A DNA stretch of 41,256 bases from JBAXPW01 sp037132015 (GCA_037132015.1 JBAXPW010000005.1:1-41256); one strand, 5' to 3'; shown: positions 15,296 through 23,854, counted from the first letter of the stretch. The notes: generated by a model not told the origin, from the sequence alone. Made by a program: numbers and translations.

Positions 15296-17914
15296 ATGAA
15301 TGCAGATACAAAACGCCACATAGATACCGCTCGCCAGATATTAGTTGGTGTCGTACCAAATCCAACATCTCAAATAGATCAAATCACCAATGCCCTTATC
15401 TATAAGTTTATGGATGATATGGATCAGGCTTCCATCAAAGTTGGAGGCGAGCCATCATTTTTTACTGGCATATTTGAAAAATATTCATGGTCACGGATCA
15501 TGGATAGTCGCATGGGTAATCAAGAACGAATGAATTTGTATTCCGAAGCACTTGTCTCATTTTCACAAGCTCCACAACTGCCACAATTTTTCCGTGATAT
15601 TTTTAAGTCTGCATTTTTGCCGTATCGTTCACCAGAAGTACTGGGGATGTTTTTGAAAGAAATTAATTACTTTGATTATTCTCATTCTGAAGAGTTGGGG
15701 AATGCCTATGAATATCTGTTATCGGTAATGTCCAGTCAAGGTGATGCCGGACAGTTTCGCACTCCTCGCCATATCATCGACTTTATTGTTGCAGTCGTGA
15801 ATCCGACCAAAAACGATACTGTCCTCGATCCAGCCTGTGGTACTGCTGGCTTTTTGATTAGTTCATATAAACATATTCTTGCACAACATGATAAAAAAGG
15901 TCCCCATGCAGATAAAGAAGTTCCTCTCACTCCAGCAGAACGAAAACAACTGATGCAGAACTTTCAGGGATATGATATAGACCCGGGCATGGTACGTATT
16001 TCTCAGGTAAATATGTATCTGCACCAATTCAAAAATCCCCAGATATTTCAGTATGATTCGCTTTCCATGGAAGACCGCTGGAATGATAAATTTGATGTTG
16101 TTCTTGCTAATCCGCCGTTTATGTCACCAAAGGGAGGGATAAAACCGCATAGTAAATTTAGTGTACAATCGAGCAGAAGTGAAGTGTTGTTTGTAGATTA
16201 CATAGTAAATCATCTCCGCCCCAACGGTCGTGCTGGTATTATCGTGCCAGAAGGAATTATTTTCCAGAGTGGCACGGCATACAAAGAGCTTCGTAAAAAC
16301 CTTGTGCAAAATGGATTGTATGCAGTAGTATCGTTGCCTAGTGGTGTGTTTAATCCATATGCAGGTGTAAAGACAAGTATTTTGCTGTTTGATAATGTGA
16401 TTGCCAAACAAAGTAAAGATGTGTTGTTTATAAAAATCTCAAATGATGGTTACGATCTGGGTGCACAACGGAGAAAGATTGATAAAGATGATCTACCCGA
16501 TGCCCTCAAGTATCTGACGGAATATCGACAATCCATTATTTCTGGTCATCCCAATGATTTATGTCATTCCCGCGAAGGCGGGAATCCAGACTTACATAAT
16601 AAAATTCACGATTCTTGTCCTTCTAAAGATTCATGTCATTCCCGCGAAGGCGGGAATCCAGTCTCTCATAATACACTTCTTGTCCCAAAATCAGACTTAG
16701 CACAAGATGGAGATTACAATCTGAGTGGGGATAGATATCGAGTGACCACCGATTACACCAATGCTAAATGGCCAATGGTTGAGTTGGGGGAGGTAGCAAC
16801 TTTTATTCGTGGTATAACGTTTTCTGCAAAAGATCATGCCACAGATGATGAAAATTTTGTGTTAGTTGCTACTACAAAAGCTGCACAGGCAGACGGAATC
16901 CATTTTGAAGATTTGGTAAAAATAAAGTCAAATATAGTTAAAAAGAATGACACATATTTGAAATCAGGAGATATTCTTATTTCAGTTGCCAATAGTGCTA
17001 ATTTGTTAGGACGAAAAACATTTATAAAAGATCTCCCATATACTAATAAGTATTCATTTGGTGCTTTTATGGGATTATTACGACCTGATGAGGAAAAAGT
17101 ACTTCCGAGGTATTTAGACGCATTCCTTGATTCTAAAGAATACAAAATATTTTGCTTATCTCGTGCTAATACAACAACAAATATTTCTAATTTGAATTGG
17201 TCTGATCTACAAACATTCAAAATCCCCCTTCCCCCTCTCGAAGTACAAAAGCAGATTGTTACAGAGCTTGATGGATACCAAGCCATCATCACCGGTGCCC
17301 GCCAAGTCGTCCAAAACTGGAAACCAAAATTTGAAATTGATCAGACATGGGAGAAGGTGAAGTTGGGTGATGTGTGTGATGTCAGAGACGGGACTCATGA
17401 TAGTCCAAAACAGGTTCCAACGGGCTATCCTCTTATTACTTCAAAAAATATCATAGATGGACATCTAAATTTTTCCAATGTCGGTTATATATCGGAAGAA
17501 GATTTTAAGAAAGTATCACAACGATCATATGTTGATCTGGAGGATATTATTATGCCAATGATTGGAACTATTGGAGGGGCATGTTTGATTAAATCAAAAG
17601 AACGAGACTTCGCAATTAAGAATGTAGCACTCTTTAAGAAGTCACACAAAGTACTGCCACTATATTTATTGAATATATTGAACTCTGACTTAGTTTCTGA
17701 AATATTAAAAAATAAATCTGCAGGAGCTACTCAAAAGTTTGTTTCATTAGGAAACTTAAGGAATATTGAAATCCCACTTCCACCTCTACCTATCCAGCAC
17801 CAAATCGTCGAGAAGATAGAAGCCGAGCGGGCACTTGTCGAGGGCAACAAAAAACTCATCCAAATCTATGAACAAAAAATGAAAGACGCCATTGCAAAAG
17901 TATGGGAGGAATAA
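15296..17914 (+). CDS. hsdM-hsdS: Fused type I modification-specificity protein HsdM-HsdS with repeat-encoded insert
   Basis: An 872-residue protein joining methyltransferase and specificity subunits. The HsdM part has an N-terminal helical domain (1-150), the AdoMet motif LDPACGTAGFL (177-187) and the N6-adenine motif NPPF (272-275), ending around YNLSGDRYRV (475-483). The HsdS part has two target-recognition domains, beginning WPMVELGEVATFIRG (~492) and WEKVKLGDVCDVRDG (~683), each closing with IPLPPL and a coiled spacer. Residues 415-465 carry an insert with two CHSREGGNP peptides, encoded by palindromic DNA repeats in frame (16561-16589 and 16633-16661). The subunits are normally separate genes. 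The fusion should still assemble with HsdR to methylate adenine in a bipartite site. It starts 1 nt after the DinD gene and converges with the deacetylase gene 2 nt away. Confidence 0.92.
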   Translation: MNADTKRHIDTARQILVGVVPNPTSQIDQITNALIYKFMDDMDQASIKVGGEPSFFTGIFEKYSWSRIMDSRMGNQERMNLYSEALVSFSQAPQLPQFFRDIFKSAFLPYRSPEVLGMFLKEINYFDYSHSEELGNAYEYLLSVMSSQGDAGQFRTPRHIIDFIVAVVNPTKNDTVLDPACGTAGFLISSYKHILAQHDKKGPHADKEVPLTPAERKQLMQNFQGYDIDPGMVRISQVNMYLHQFKNPQIFQYDSLSMEDRWNDKFDVVLANPPFMSPKGGIKPHSKFSVQSSRSEVLFVDYIVNHLRPNGRAGIIVPEGIIFQSGTAYKELRKNLVQNGLYAVVSLPSGVFNPYAGVKTSILLFDNVIAKQSKDVLFIKISNDGYDLGAQRRKIDKDDLPDALKYLTEYRQSIISGHPNDLCHSREGGNPDLHNKIHDSCPSKDSCHSREGGNPVSHNTLLVPKSDLAQDGDYNLSGDRYRVTTDYTNAKWPMVELGEVATFIRGITFSAKDHATDDENFVLVATTKAAQADGIHFEDLVKIKSNIVKKNDTYLKSGDILISVANSANLLGRKTFIKDLPYTNKYSFGAFMGLLRPDEEKVLPRYLDAFLDSKEYKIFCLSRANTTTNISNLNWSDLQTFKIPLPPLEVQKQIVTELDGYQAIITGARQVVQNWKPKFEIDQTWEKVKLGDVCDVRDGTHDSPKQVPTGYPLITSKNIIDGHLNFSNVGYISEEDFKKVSQRSYVDLEDIIMPMIGTIGGACLIKSKERDFAIKNVALFKKSHKVLPLYLLNILNSDLVSEILKNKSAGATQKFVSLGNLRNIEIPLPPLPIQHQIVEKIEAERALVEGNKKLIQIYEQKMKDAIAKVWEE
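16561..16589. repeat. Palindromic repeat copy 1, inside hsdMS
   Basis: Arms ATTCCCGC and GCGGGAAT around the loop GAAG, with flanking GTC and CCAG. It is identical to copy 2 over 29 nt and translated as CHSREGGNP. The two copies start exactly 72 nt (24 codons) apart, so the frame is kept. Confidence 0.9.
16633..16661. repeat. Palindromic repeat copy 2, inside hsdMS
   Basis: Same 29 nt as copy 1, same orientation and reading frame. The 43 nt between the copies are not repeated. Confidence 0.9.
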
Positions 17915-17916
17915 TT

Positions 17917-18783
17917 TTACTTTTTCCAATGTCTCAAGATGGAGGGAATGTCATTTCCAACTAAGTAGTTTGCACGAATTCGTGAAAGAATAAATATATT
18001 AAGATCAGATTGTTCCTGCCCTGAAATAACTGATACTGCATCTACATATCCTGCTTTTTTCACCAATTCGATATCCTTTAATCCAAACGCGCCAATAGGA
18101 TATGCAAAAGAAACCACTGGTTTTCCAAGAACTCCTTCAAGAATTGTTTTACTTGAAAAAATCTCTTTCTGGGACTCTTTTTCAGTAGCCTTTTGCAAAT
18201 TGATATGGTTCATTGTGTGTGATCCAATCTCTACAATACCACTATCACGTAGTTTTATAATTTGAGACCACGTCAGAAATCCTTTTTTTCCAACATAATT
18301 AACGATGACATACAATGTGCTTTTCATATTATATTTTTTCAACAATGGAAAAGCGACGGTATAAAAATCTTCATACCCATCATCAAATGTGAGAACAGCG
18401 CTATTTGAAGAGACAGTAATTTTATTTTGTAATATATCTGGCATATCTTTTGCAAAATATGTTTGATACTTGGCTTTTGAAAGTTGTTTGAGTTGTTCTT
18501 CAAAAAGTTCAGGAGTTGTTGTTAATCGTATACGTGTTGTATCTTTGCGATTAGAAATTTTTTCAACATAATGATACATGATGATAGGAATTTTGAGTGT
18601 GTGAATGACTGATTTGTTTCGTACATCAGGAGTTGGAAATGATGCTGGTTTTTCAAACACCTCAGGTGAATAGTCTTGGGAGATAAATGGTTCTTGATAA
18701 CTATTTTTGATAAACAAAACGAGTAGTCCTATCCAGACAACTATGATAATATACGGAAAATATTTTCTGAATACATTATTCAT
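17917..18783 (-). CDS. Polysaccharide deacetylase (NodB/CE4), membrane anchored
   Basis: A 288-residue protein with an N-terminal anchor (residues 10-26), a short linker and a NodB domain. TFDDGY gives the metal-binding Asp135 and catalytic-base Asp134, SHTMNH gives the metal ligands His189 and His193, and FAYPIG is motif 3. The C-terminal His of family motif 5 is plausibly in the last residues (LRHWKK). CE4 enzymes remove N-acetyl groups from peptidoglycan or other aminosugar polymers outside the membrane. The start overlaps the stop of the small membrane protein gene upstream by 4 nt, so both are translated from one message, possibly continuing the ABC exporter transcript. Surface glycan modification is the likely role. 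Confidence 0.9.
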   Translation of the reverse strand: MNNVFRKYFPYIIIVVWIGLLVLFIKNSYQEPFISQDYSPEVFEKPASFPTPDVRNKSVIHTLKIPIIMYHYVEKISNRKDTTRIRLTTTPELFEEQLKQLSKAKYQTYFAKDMPDILQNKITVSSNSAVLTFDDGYEDFYTVAFPLLKKYNMKSTLYVIVNYVGKKGFLTWSQIIKLRDSGIVEIGSHTMNHINLQKATEKESQKEIFSSKTILEGVLGKPVVSFAYPIGAFGLKDIELVKKAGYVDAVSVISGQEQSDLNIFILSRIRANYLVGNDIPSILRHWKK

Positions 18784-19064
18784 TTATCCTTTTTGTGTTC
18801 ATCGAGATTTACAACGATTTCTACATTAAGCTTTTTTGCAAATTTGTTGTACATGGTACAAACAAAATAAGTGAGTATAAAATATACTAAGGGATAACTC
18901 ACAGTGATCACTAAACTACTTGAGACTGCCTGATCAAAGTTCGGCTTATTCAAAGAATAGAGAATATTTATTGGTGCTGATATAAGAATAGGAAGAGACA
19001 TAATAAATGAGATAAAAATTGAAATACCTTTTGGGTTTATGGTACTGATGGTATGTGTTTTCAT
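18780..19064 (-). CDS. Small two-helix membrane protein in the deacetylase operon
   Basis: A 94-residue protein with two hydrophobic helices (GISIFISFIMSLPILISAPI and SLVITVSYPLVYFILTYFVC) and a charged tail (EIVVNLDEHKKDK). The start at 19064 is preferred: an earlier in-frame ATG at 19127 would translate a palindromic repeat (19098-19122) into the N-terminus. An AT-rich TTTAAT lies about 6 nt upstream of 19064. Its stop overlaps the deacetylase start by 4 nt. No named family recognised; it may assist the deacetylase or simply share its message. Confidence 0.6.
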   Translation of the reverse strand: MKTHTISTINPKGISIFISFIMSLPILISAPINILYSLNKPNFDQAVSSSLVITVSYPLVYFILTYFVCTMYNKFAKKLNVEIVVNLDEHKKDK

Positions 19065-19097
19065 TGGTCTATTAAATAATAAAAGTAATATAAGACG

Positions 19098-19122
19098 GGA
19101 TCCACATTTTTGTGGGGATGAC
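19098..19122. repeat. Dispersed palindromic element, degenerate
   Basis: Read on the minus strand it begins GTCATCCCCACA and ends TGTGGATCCC, an imperfect stem around AAA. It fills the gap between the ABC exporter stop and the next gene. The GTCATCCC...GGATCC frame is shared with the elements at 23884 and, with one extra T/A pair, in hsdMS. Confidence 0.6.
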
Positions 19123-19132
19123 ATCACAATTT

Positions 19133-20899
19133 CTAATAAATTTCAAACTGTTCGAGCAATTTTTTATTTCCTTCTACTTGATATTTGAGTAAATCTGCAT
19201 ATACTCCCGGCCGTTTTGATAACTCCTGTGGATTGCCACTGTCTATGACTTCACCTTTATTCAATACTATTATTTTATCAACATTTTGTATGGTTGAGAA
19301 CCGATGTGCAATCACAATAACAAGACGATTTTTCATGAGATATTCTAAACCATCTTGAACTTCTTTTTCTGAACGGGCATCAAGGCTACTTGTTGCTTCA
19401 TCAAGTATAAGAATGGGAGAATTTTTCAAGATTGCTCGTGCAATTTGTATACGTTGTTTTTGACCACCTGACAATCTAACTCCTCGTTCTCCAATCTCTG
19501 AATTGACGCCTTTTGGAAGCTTCATCACAAATTCATAGGCATTTGCACGTTTGAGTGCTTCAATAATTTCTTCTTCACTTGTTGTGTTTCCATACGATAC
19601 ATTTTCTTTTATTGTTGTTGAAAATAATTCCTGTTCTTGAAACACCAGTGAAATATTATGTCTGATAAATCGATGATCGAGATCTTTATAATTTTGTTCA
19701 TTGAGAACAATATCACCCGAAGTTGGATTATAAAATTTCAATATTAAATTTATGATAGTTGATTTTCCAACTCCACTATGACCGACAATTGCGATCGTTT
19801 CTTTTGGTTCAAATGATAGAGATATATGTTTAAGAACGGTTTCAGACTCTTCATATTTGAAAGACACATTCTTAAACTCTATTTTTGCATTGGTGATCCG
19901 TTCTGGTATCGCATGATTCATAAATGGTTCAGCGGAAGGAAGATTGAGAACTTCAAAAAATTCTTTTGATCCACTCTCTGCGCTTTGAAGATTGGTCAAA
20001 ATAAATGACATTGCAAAGAGGGGACGACGTGCTTGAACTAGAAGTTGAAGGAGAAGTACAACAGTGCCAATCGTCATAGCGCCAATATATGATTGATAAA
20101 AGATTGTCGCAGATATACCACTTATCACGATGAGCAAACTAAGATTTCGAAAAAAATCAAAGAGATAGAAATAATTACTTTGTTTGGCATATATGTTGTT
20201 ACTTTTTTCAAGACTGTTTGAGATGGTGGTGAATTCATTTGATTCATTATTAAAACTTTTTACCAATTTCATATTTGTTATGACTTCTTGTATCCGACCT
20301 CTTGAATAATCTTCAATTCTATTTTTCTTGACCTCTTCTTCACCCCATTTTTTTGAGGAAAAATAACTCAAAGTGAGATAAATAGGAAAGAGTAAAAGTG
20401 TAAAGAGTGCGACTTGCCAACTATATATCATCATGACACTGATCGTGAGTATGCTCTGTAAAAAAGTCGGGAGAATAAAATTTGTTGTTGAGGTGCTAAA
20501 ATTTTGAATGGTAAAAATTCCTCTATTTAGTTGGTTGATGATTTTTCCTGATAATTCTGTATCAAAATAATTTTGAGGAAGGGTGAGAACTTTTTGATAA
20601 TAGTGTTCAGTGAGAAATTTGCGCATTTTTCCAGAGAGGTTATCACCTAATCGTGAAGAAAGTGCAGTGATACATACTCCAGCAAATCCAAGTCCAAACA
20701 TTTGAACTATTAACCATAGAATGGTATCCAAGTTATTTACTTTGGTGCTTATATGAAGCATCACTGCATCAACTATAGTTTTCAAAAAGAGAGGAGTTAC
20801 TAGTTCAGTAAGAGCGGATGTTACGATAAGAAACGCGATCAATATCATCTGAGAATACAGAGGTTTTGCAAGACGAATTATTTTAAGAATATTTTTCAT
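19133..20899 (-). CDS. ABC exporter, fused membrane and ATPase domains (MsbA-like)
   Basis: A 588-residue half-transporter of usual size that would work as a homodimer. Residues 1-310 form a six-helix type I exporter membrane domain. The ATPase domain has Walker A GHSGVGKST (~373), a Q-loop in VFQEQELF, signature LSGGQKQR (~476) and Walker B ILILDEATSSLD, then the switch His in IVIAHRFS. Such transporters flip lipids or export drugs, peptides or glycan precursors. The ATG at 20899 lies 7 nt after a perfect TATAAT and the protein then starts MKNILKIIRLAK, as expected; the GTG at 20932 would start upstream of that box. Neighbouring glycan genes suggest an envelope substrate, but this is inference. 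Confidence 0.92.
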   Translation of the reverse strand: MKNILKIIRLAKPLYSQMILIAFLIVTSALTELVTPLFLKTIVDAVMLHISTKVNNLDTILWLIVQMFGLGFAGVCITALSSRLGDNLSGKMRKFLTEHYYQKVLTLPQNYFDTELSGKIINQLNRGIFTIQNFSTSTTNFILPTFLQSILTISVMMIYSWQVALFTLLLFPIYLTLSYFSSKKWGEEEVKKNRIEDYSRGRIQEVITNMKLVKSFNNESNEFTTISNSLEKSNNIYAKQSNYFYLFDFFRNLSLLIVISGISATIFYQSYIGAMTIGTVVLLLQLLVQARRPLFAMSFILTNLQSAESGSKEFFEVLNLPSAEPFMNHAIPERITNAKIEFKNVSFKYEESETVLKHISLSFEPKETIAIVGHSGVGKSTIINLILKFYNPTSGDIVLNEQNYKDLDHRFIRHNISLVFQEQELFSTTIKENVSYGNTTSEEEIIEALKRANAYEFVMKLPKGVNSEIGERGVRLSGGQKQRIQIARAILKNSPILILDEATSSLDARSEKEVQDGLEYLMKNRLVIVIAHRFSTIQNVDKIIVLNKGEVIDSGNPQELSKRPGVYADLLKYQVEGNKKLLEQFEIY

Positions 20900-20906
20900 C
20901 GTTATC

Positions 20907-20912
20907 ATTATA
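20907..20912 (-). promoter_or_regulatory. -10 box of the ABC exporter gene
   Basis: Perfect TATAAT on the minus strand, 7 nt before the ATG at 20899. It shares a 55-nt divergent region with the gene at 20955. Confidence 0.5.
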
Positions 20913-20943
20913 TATGTTTTTATAAGAATCACGAACGGACTGG

Positions 20944-20949
20944 TATAAT
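20944..20949 (+). promoter_or_regulatory. -10 box of the IMPase-glycosyltransferase operon
   Basis: Perfect TATAAT, 5 nt before the ATG at 20955. No clear -35 box. Divergent from the exporter promoter. Confidence 0.5.
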
Positions 20950-20954
20950 TTAGT

Positions 20955-21752
20955 ATGACATATTCAGATTTTATTCAATCAAATCTTGAAAAAGCAGGAA
21001 AAATTGCTAATGGACAATTTGGTCATGTAGCACAAACAGAAAAAATAGAAGATAGTAATCAGGTACTAACAAAAACAGATCTGGAAATTGGATCATTTCT
21101 TGTTCAGAAAGTTCAAACGATTTTTCCTTCTCATAACATTATTGATGAAGAAGCCGGTGTGATCGATAAGTCATCAGAGTTTACCTGGGTTATTGACCCA
21201 ATAGATGGGACAAGTAACTTTGCAAAGGGTCTGCCACATTATGGTATCATGATAGGTCTTCTTCAAGGTTCTACACCTATAGCAGGAGGTGTGATTTTGC
21301 CTTCATTTGGTGAAATATATATTGCAGAAAAAGGAAACGGAGTTACATGTAATGGAAAAAGAATATCTGTTTCTGATGAAATAAGTTTGGGAAAAGTATT
21401 GGTAACGTATGGGATTGATGGACATCGTGAAGACCCTCAAAAGACAATAGAGGAGTGTGAAGATCTTGCAAAATTAGTATTACACATTCGAAATCTTCGT
21501 ACAACAAATAGTGCATATGATATGATGGCATGTGCCAAAGGGGCATATGGTCTGTATATGAATAAGACAACAAAGATATGGGATAATGTGGCTCCTCATA
21601 TTATTATTGAAGAAGCTGGCGGAGTGTACACTGATTTTTATGGAAAAACTCTGGACTATTCTACACCACTCCAAAAGAGTAATTCTAACTATACAGTGTG
21701 TGCAGGATCGAAAATATTACACGATCAAGTTCAAGCAATTCTTAGAGGATAA
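20955..21752 (+). CDS. Inositol monophosphatase family phosphatase
   Basis: A 265-residue protein of standard IMPase length. Metal-binding motifs are complete: IDEEAG (Glu65/Glu66), WVIDPIDGTSNF (Asp81 and Asp84, motif A) and IWDNVAPHIIIEEAGG (Asp210, motif B). These enzymes are Mg-dependent phosphomonoesterases acting on inositol phosphates, fructose-1,6-bisphosphate, 3'-phosphoadenosine phosphates or histidinol phosphate; the sequence does not decide between them. It is followed 3 nt later by a glycosyltransferase gene with an AGAGGA sequence near its start, so the two form an operon. That context suggests sugar-phosphate metabolism for surface glycans. The start follows a leaderless-type -10 box. 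Confidence 0.88.
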   Translation: MTYSDFIQSNLEKAGKIANGQFGHVAQTEKIEDSNQVLTKTDLEIGSFLVQKVQTIFPSHNIIDEEAGVIDKSSEFTWVIDPIDGTSNFAKGLPHYGIMIGLLQGSTPIAGGVILPSFGEIYIAEKGNGVTCNGKRISVSDEISLGKVLVTYGIDGHREDPQKTIEECEDLAKLVLHIRNLRTTNSAYDMMACAKGAYGLYMNKTTKIWDNVAPHIIIEEAGGVYTDFYGKTLDYSTPLQKSNSNYTVCAGSKILHDQVQAILRG

Positions 21753-21755
21753 TAT

Positions 21756-23222
21756 ATGAATATGAAGAATATAATTGCCATTTTTCAAAATCATTATCAA
21801 AAAATAATATTGGTTTTTTGTTTTTTTATCTCTGTTTTTATTATTTTTACTGATCTTCATACAGCTCCACTAGAAAATTGGGATGAGGCTTTTTATGGTG
21901 CAACCGTAAAGGAACTAATTCAAAGAAAAGACCCAATAGTTTTGTATTTTAATGGGTCACCATTTTTAGAAAAACCACCTCTTCAAATGTGGTTAGTTTC
22001 TTTAACTACGAAATTTACCGGTCTGAACGAATTTGCTATTCGATTTCCTTCAGCAGTGAGCGCTATTGTTATCATTGCTCTCATATTATTTTATGCATAT
22101 AAATATTATGGTTTAATTCCAGCATTAGTGGCATTTTGCACATTAGTTTGCAGTGATTTATTTATTTGGAGGGCACGTACTGGTAATCTAGATGCATTAA
22201 CAATGTTACTTGTTCTCCTTATATTTATTTTCATTTCAAGCAAAAATAAATTTAGGTATATTATTCTTGGGCTACTATTTGGTCTTTTATATCTTACAAA
22301 ATTAGGGATGATGTATTTTCCTTTGATAATTTTTATTGCACATGAATTGATATATAAACATAAAGATTTTCAGAAGAATGTATTTGAATATCTAAAGTTA
22401 TTTTGTTTAGTTTTATTAATTCCTGGAATATGGTTGTTTTTAGGTTATCGTGAAGTAGGAATAGAATTTATAAATAATTTTTTACTAAAGTCAGATCAAG
22501 GAGCACTTAGACTGAGTTCACAAACGTTTAGAGTAGATTATCTTTTCTACACATATTATGCTTTACAAAGATATTACCTGTGGATATTATTTGTTGGGTT
22601 AATATATGCCTTATGGAATATAAAAAATAATCGTAATTTTTTACTTATTTGTTTTTCTACGTTATTAATATTTCAATTATCATTTATAGAACGAAAAAAT
22701 AATTGGTATATTCTTCCATCTCTTCCATTTTGGTCATTAACTTTAGCATATGGTATATCAGAGGTATTGAAATTTTTTAAAAGGAAGAATAGTGTTCTAT
22801 ATATTTTCTTTGGTATTTCAATATGTCTGTTTATTACAGTTTATTCATATAAAAGATGGAATGTTAATATAAAGCCTATTCTTTCCAGTATGACCTCTAT
22901 CAAAGAAGTAACATCAGCAAAAATTATAAAAAATACAACTTCTTCAAATACGAATATAGTTCGTCTTGATCATCTGTATCCATCAACAATCTATTATAGT
23001 GAAAGACACACCTATATATCAGTTTCAGATGTTGAAATGAACGGTGGATCTTATGTAAATAAGCAAAATTTGATACAACTTGTCGCAAAAGATCAAGTAC
23101 AAGTGCTCGTAGGTAAATCAGATGAAGTTGATAGAGTTCTTGCGATGATTCCAGGGAGGACATATAAACGAGTCAACTCAACAGATGAGTCAATTATCTA
23201 TCTTGATAAAGTGGAAAGATAA
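21756..23222 (+). CDS. ArnT/PMT-type membrane glycosyltransferase (GT39/GT83-like)
   Basis: A 488-residue polytopic protein with about 10-12 hydrophobic segments. The first outer loop has ENWDEAFYGATVKEL with Asp43-Glu44, the conserved acidic pair of the GT-C fold, and NGSPFLEKPPLQMWL with the KPP motif typical of ArnT-like dolichyl/undecaprenyl-phosphate sugar transferases. The C-terminal ~110 residues form a small soluble domain (NIVRLDHLYPSTIYYSERH). Such enzymes transfer a sugar from a polyprenyl-phosphate carrier to a lipid, protein or glycan outside the membrane. An AGAGGA sequence 4 nt before the ATG is one of the few ribosome-binding-site-like sequences in the window, consistent with an internal operon position. 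It converges with lexA with a 5-nt gap. Confidence 0.85.
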   Translation: MNMKNIIAIFQNHYQKIILVFCFFISVFIIFTDLHTAPLENWDEAFYGATVKELIQRKDPIVLYFNGSPFLEKPPLQMWLVSLTTKFTGLNEFAIRFPSAVSAIVIIALILFYAYKYYGLIPALVAFCTLVCSDLFIWRARTGNLDALTMLLVLLIFIFISSKNKFRYIILGLLFGLLYLTKLGMMYFPLIIFIAHELIYKHKDFQKNVFEYLKLFCLVLLIPGIWLFLGYREVGIEFINNFLLKSDQGALRLSSQTFRVDYLFYTYYALQRYYLWILFVGLIYALWNIKNNRNFLLICFSTLLIFQLSFIERKNNWYILPSLPFWSLTLAYGISEVLKFFKRKNSVLYIFFGISICLFITVYSYKRWNVNIKPILSSMTSIKEVTSAKIIKNTTSSNTNIVRLDHLYPSTIYYSERHTYISVSDVEMNGGSYVNKQNLIQLVAKDQVQVLVGKSDEVDRVLAMIPGRTYKRVNSTDESIIYLDKVER

Positions 23223-23227
23223 ATAAT

Positions 23228-23791
23228 TTAATTAAACTTTCTTACAACTCCGCGTACCACACCATAAATTTCGAGATCTTTTTTTGGATGGAGTTCTGGA
23301 TAGTTTGGATTTGCCGCTTCAAGATATGGTTTCCCGTTATCTTTTCGAAGAATTTTTAGGGTCCATTCTTGATCAATTTGAGCAAGTACAACTTGTCCTG
23401 ATCGGGCATCTTTTCTTTTGTTGATGATCACAATATCACCTTCAAATATGCCAGCTCCTACCATTGAATCACCACTTACTTTTAGTAAAAATGATTCCTT
23501 AGGATCTTCGATGAGGTATTCATCAATAGTGAGATATGATTTATTTTCTTCTGCGATTATTGGAAAGCCAGCTTTCACAAGACCGAGCAAAGGAAGGCTA
23601 AAAAATTTGGATGTTGGGGCAAATTTATTATTATCTTTTTGAATAATACCATCTTCGATCCATTGTTGTACCACTTTATATACTGCATTTTTTGATGCAA
23701 AACCAAATAAATTGAGCATCTCTGAATATGAGGGAAGTCGGCGTGCTTTTTTGTAAAAACCTTTAACTTTATCTAGGTATGTATCTTTCAT
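23228..23791 (-). CDS. lexA: LexA-type SOS repressor
   Basis: A 187-residue LexA-family protein. The N-terminal winged helix (1-60) has the LexA-like PSYSEMLNLFGFASKNAVYKVVQQW. The cleavage site is Ala74-Gly75 in LVKAGFP. The S24 domain has the nucleophile Ser109 in KVSGDSMVGAGIFEGDIVI and the general base Lys146 in WTLKILRK. All elements for RecA-stimulated self-cleavage are present. It is a little shorter than E. coli LexA (202). A near-consensus promoter with an SOS-box-like sequence in its spacer lies upstream, implying autoregulation. The message would have a short leader (roughly 25-30 nt), unlike the leaderless genes around it. It could also be an S24 phage-type repressor, but the ends fit LexA. 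Confidence 0.92.
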   Translation of the reverse strand: MKDTYLDKVKGFYKKARRLPSYSEMLNLFGFASKNAVYKVVQQWIEDGIIQKDNNKFAPTSKFFSLPLLGLVKAGFPIIAEENKSYLTIDEYLIEDPKESFLLKVSGDSMVGAGIFEGDIVIINKRKDARSGQVVLAQIDQEWTLKILRKDNGKPYLEAANPNYPELHPKKDLEIYGVVRGVVRKFN

Positions 23792-23824
23792 AAAAATCGA
23801 AAATAATAATCAAAGCACATAGAT

Positions 23825-23854
23825 ATTGTAGTAAACAATCGTTCACTTTGTCAA
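23825..23854 (-). promoter_or_regulatory. lexA promoter
   Basis: On the minus strand TTGACA (23849-23854), an 18-nt spacer and TACAAT (23825-23830). The -35 is perfect and the -10 has five of six consensus bases. The spacer contains the SOS-like box. Confidence 0.75.
23833..23844 (-). promoter_or_regulatory. SOS (LexA) box, Gram-positive-like
   Basis: GAAC-GATT-GTTT on the minus strand, close to the Bacillus-type LexA operator core GAAC-N4-GTTC/T. It lies between the -35 and -10 boxes of lexA, an ideal position for autorepression. Confidence 0.65.

Noticed and set aside
16561..16661. A frame break or pseudogene at the HsdM-HsdS junction
   Set aside because: The frame stays open through both repeats, and both catalytic and recognition parts are complete.
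19065..19127. N-terminal extension of the small membrane protein (start at 19127)
   Set aside because: It would be coded by the palindromic repeat, and the resulting residues look nothing like a membrane protein start.
20913..20932. GTG start at 20932 for the ABC exporter
   Set aside because: The TATAAT box (20907-20912) would then be inside the coding region; the ATG at 20899 gives a normal exporter N-terminus.
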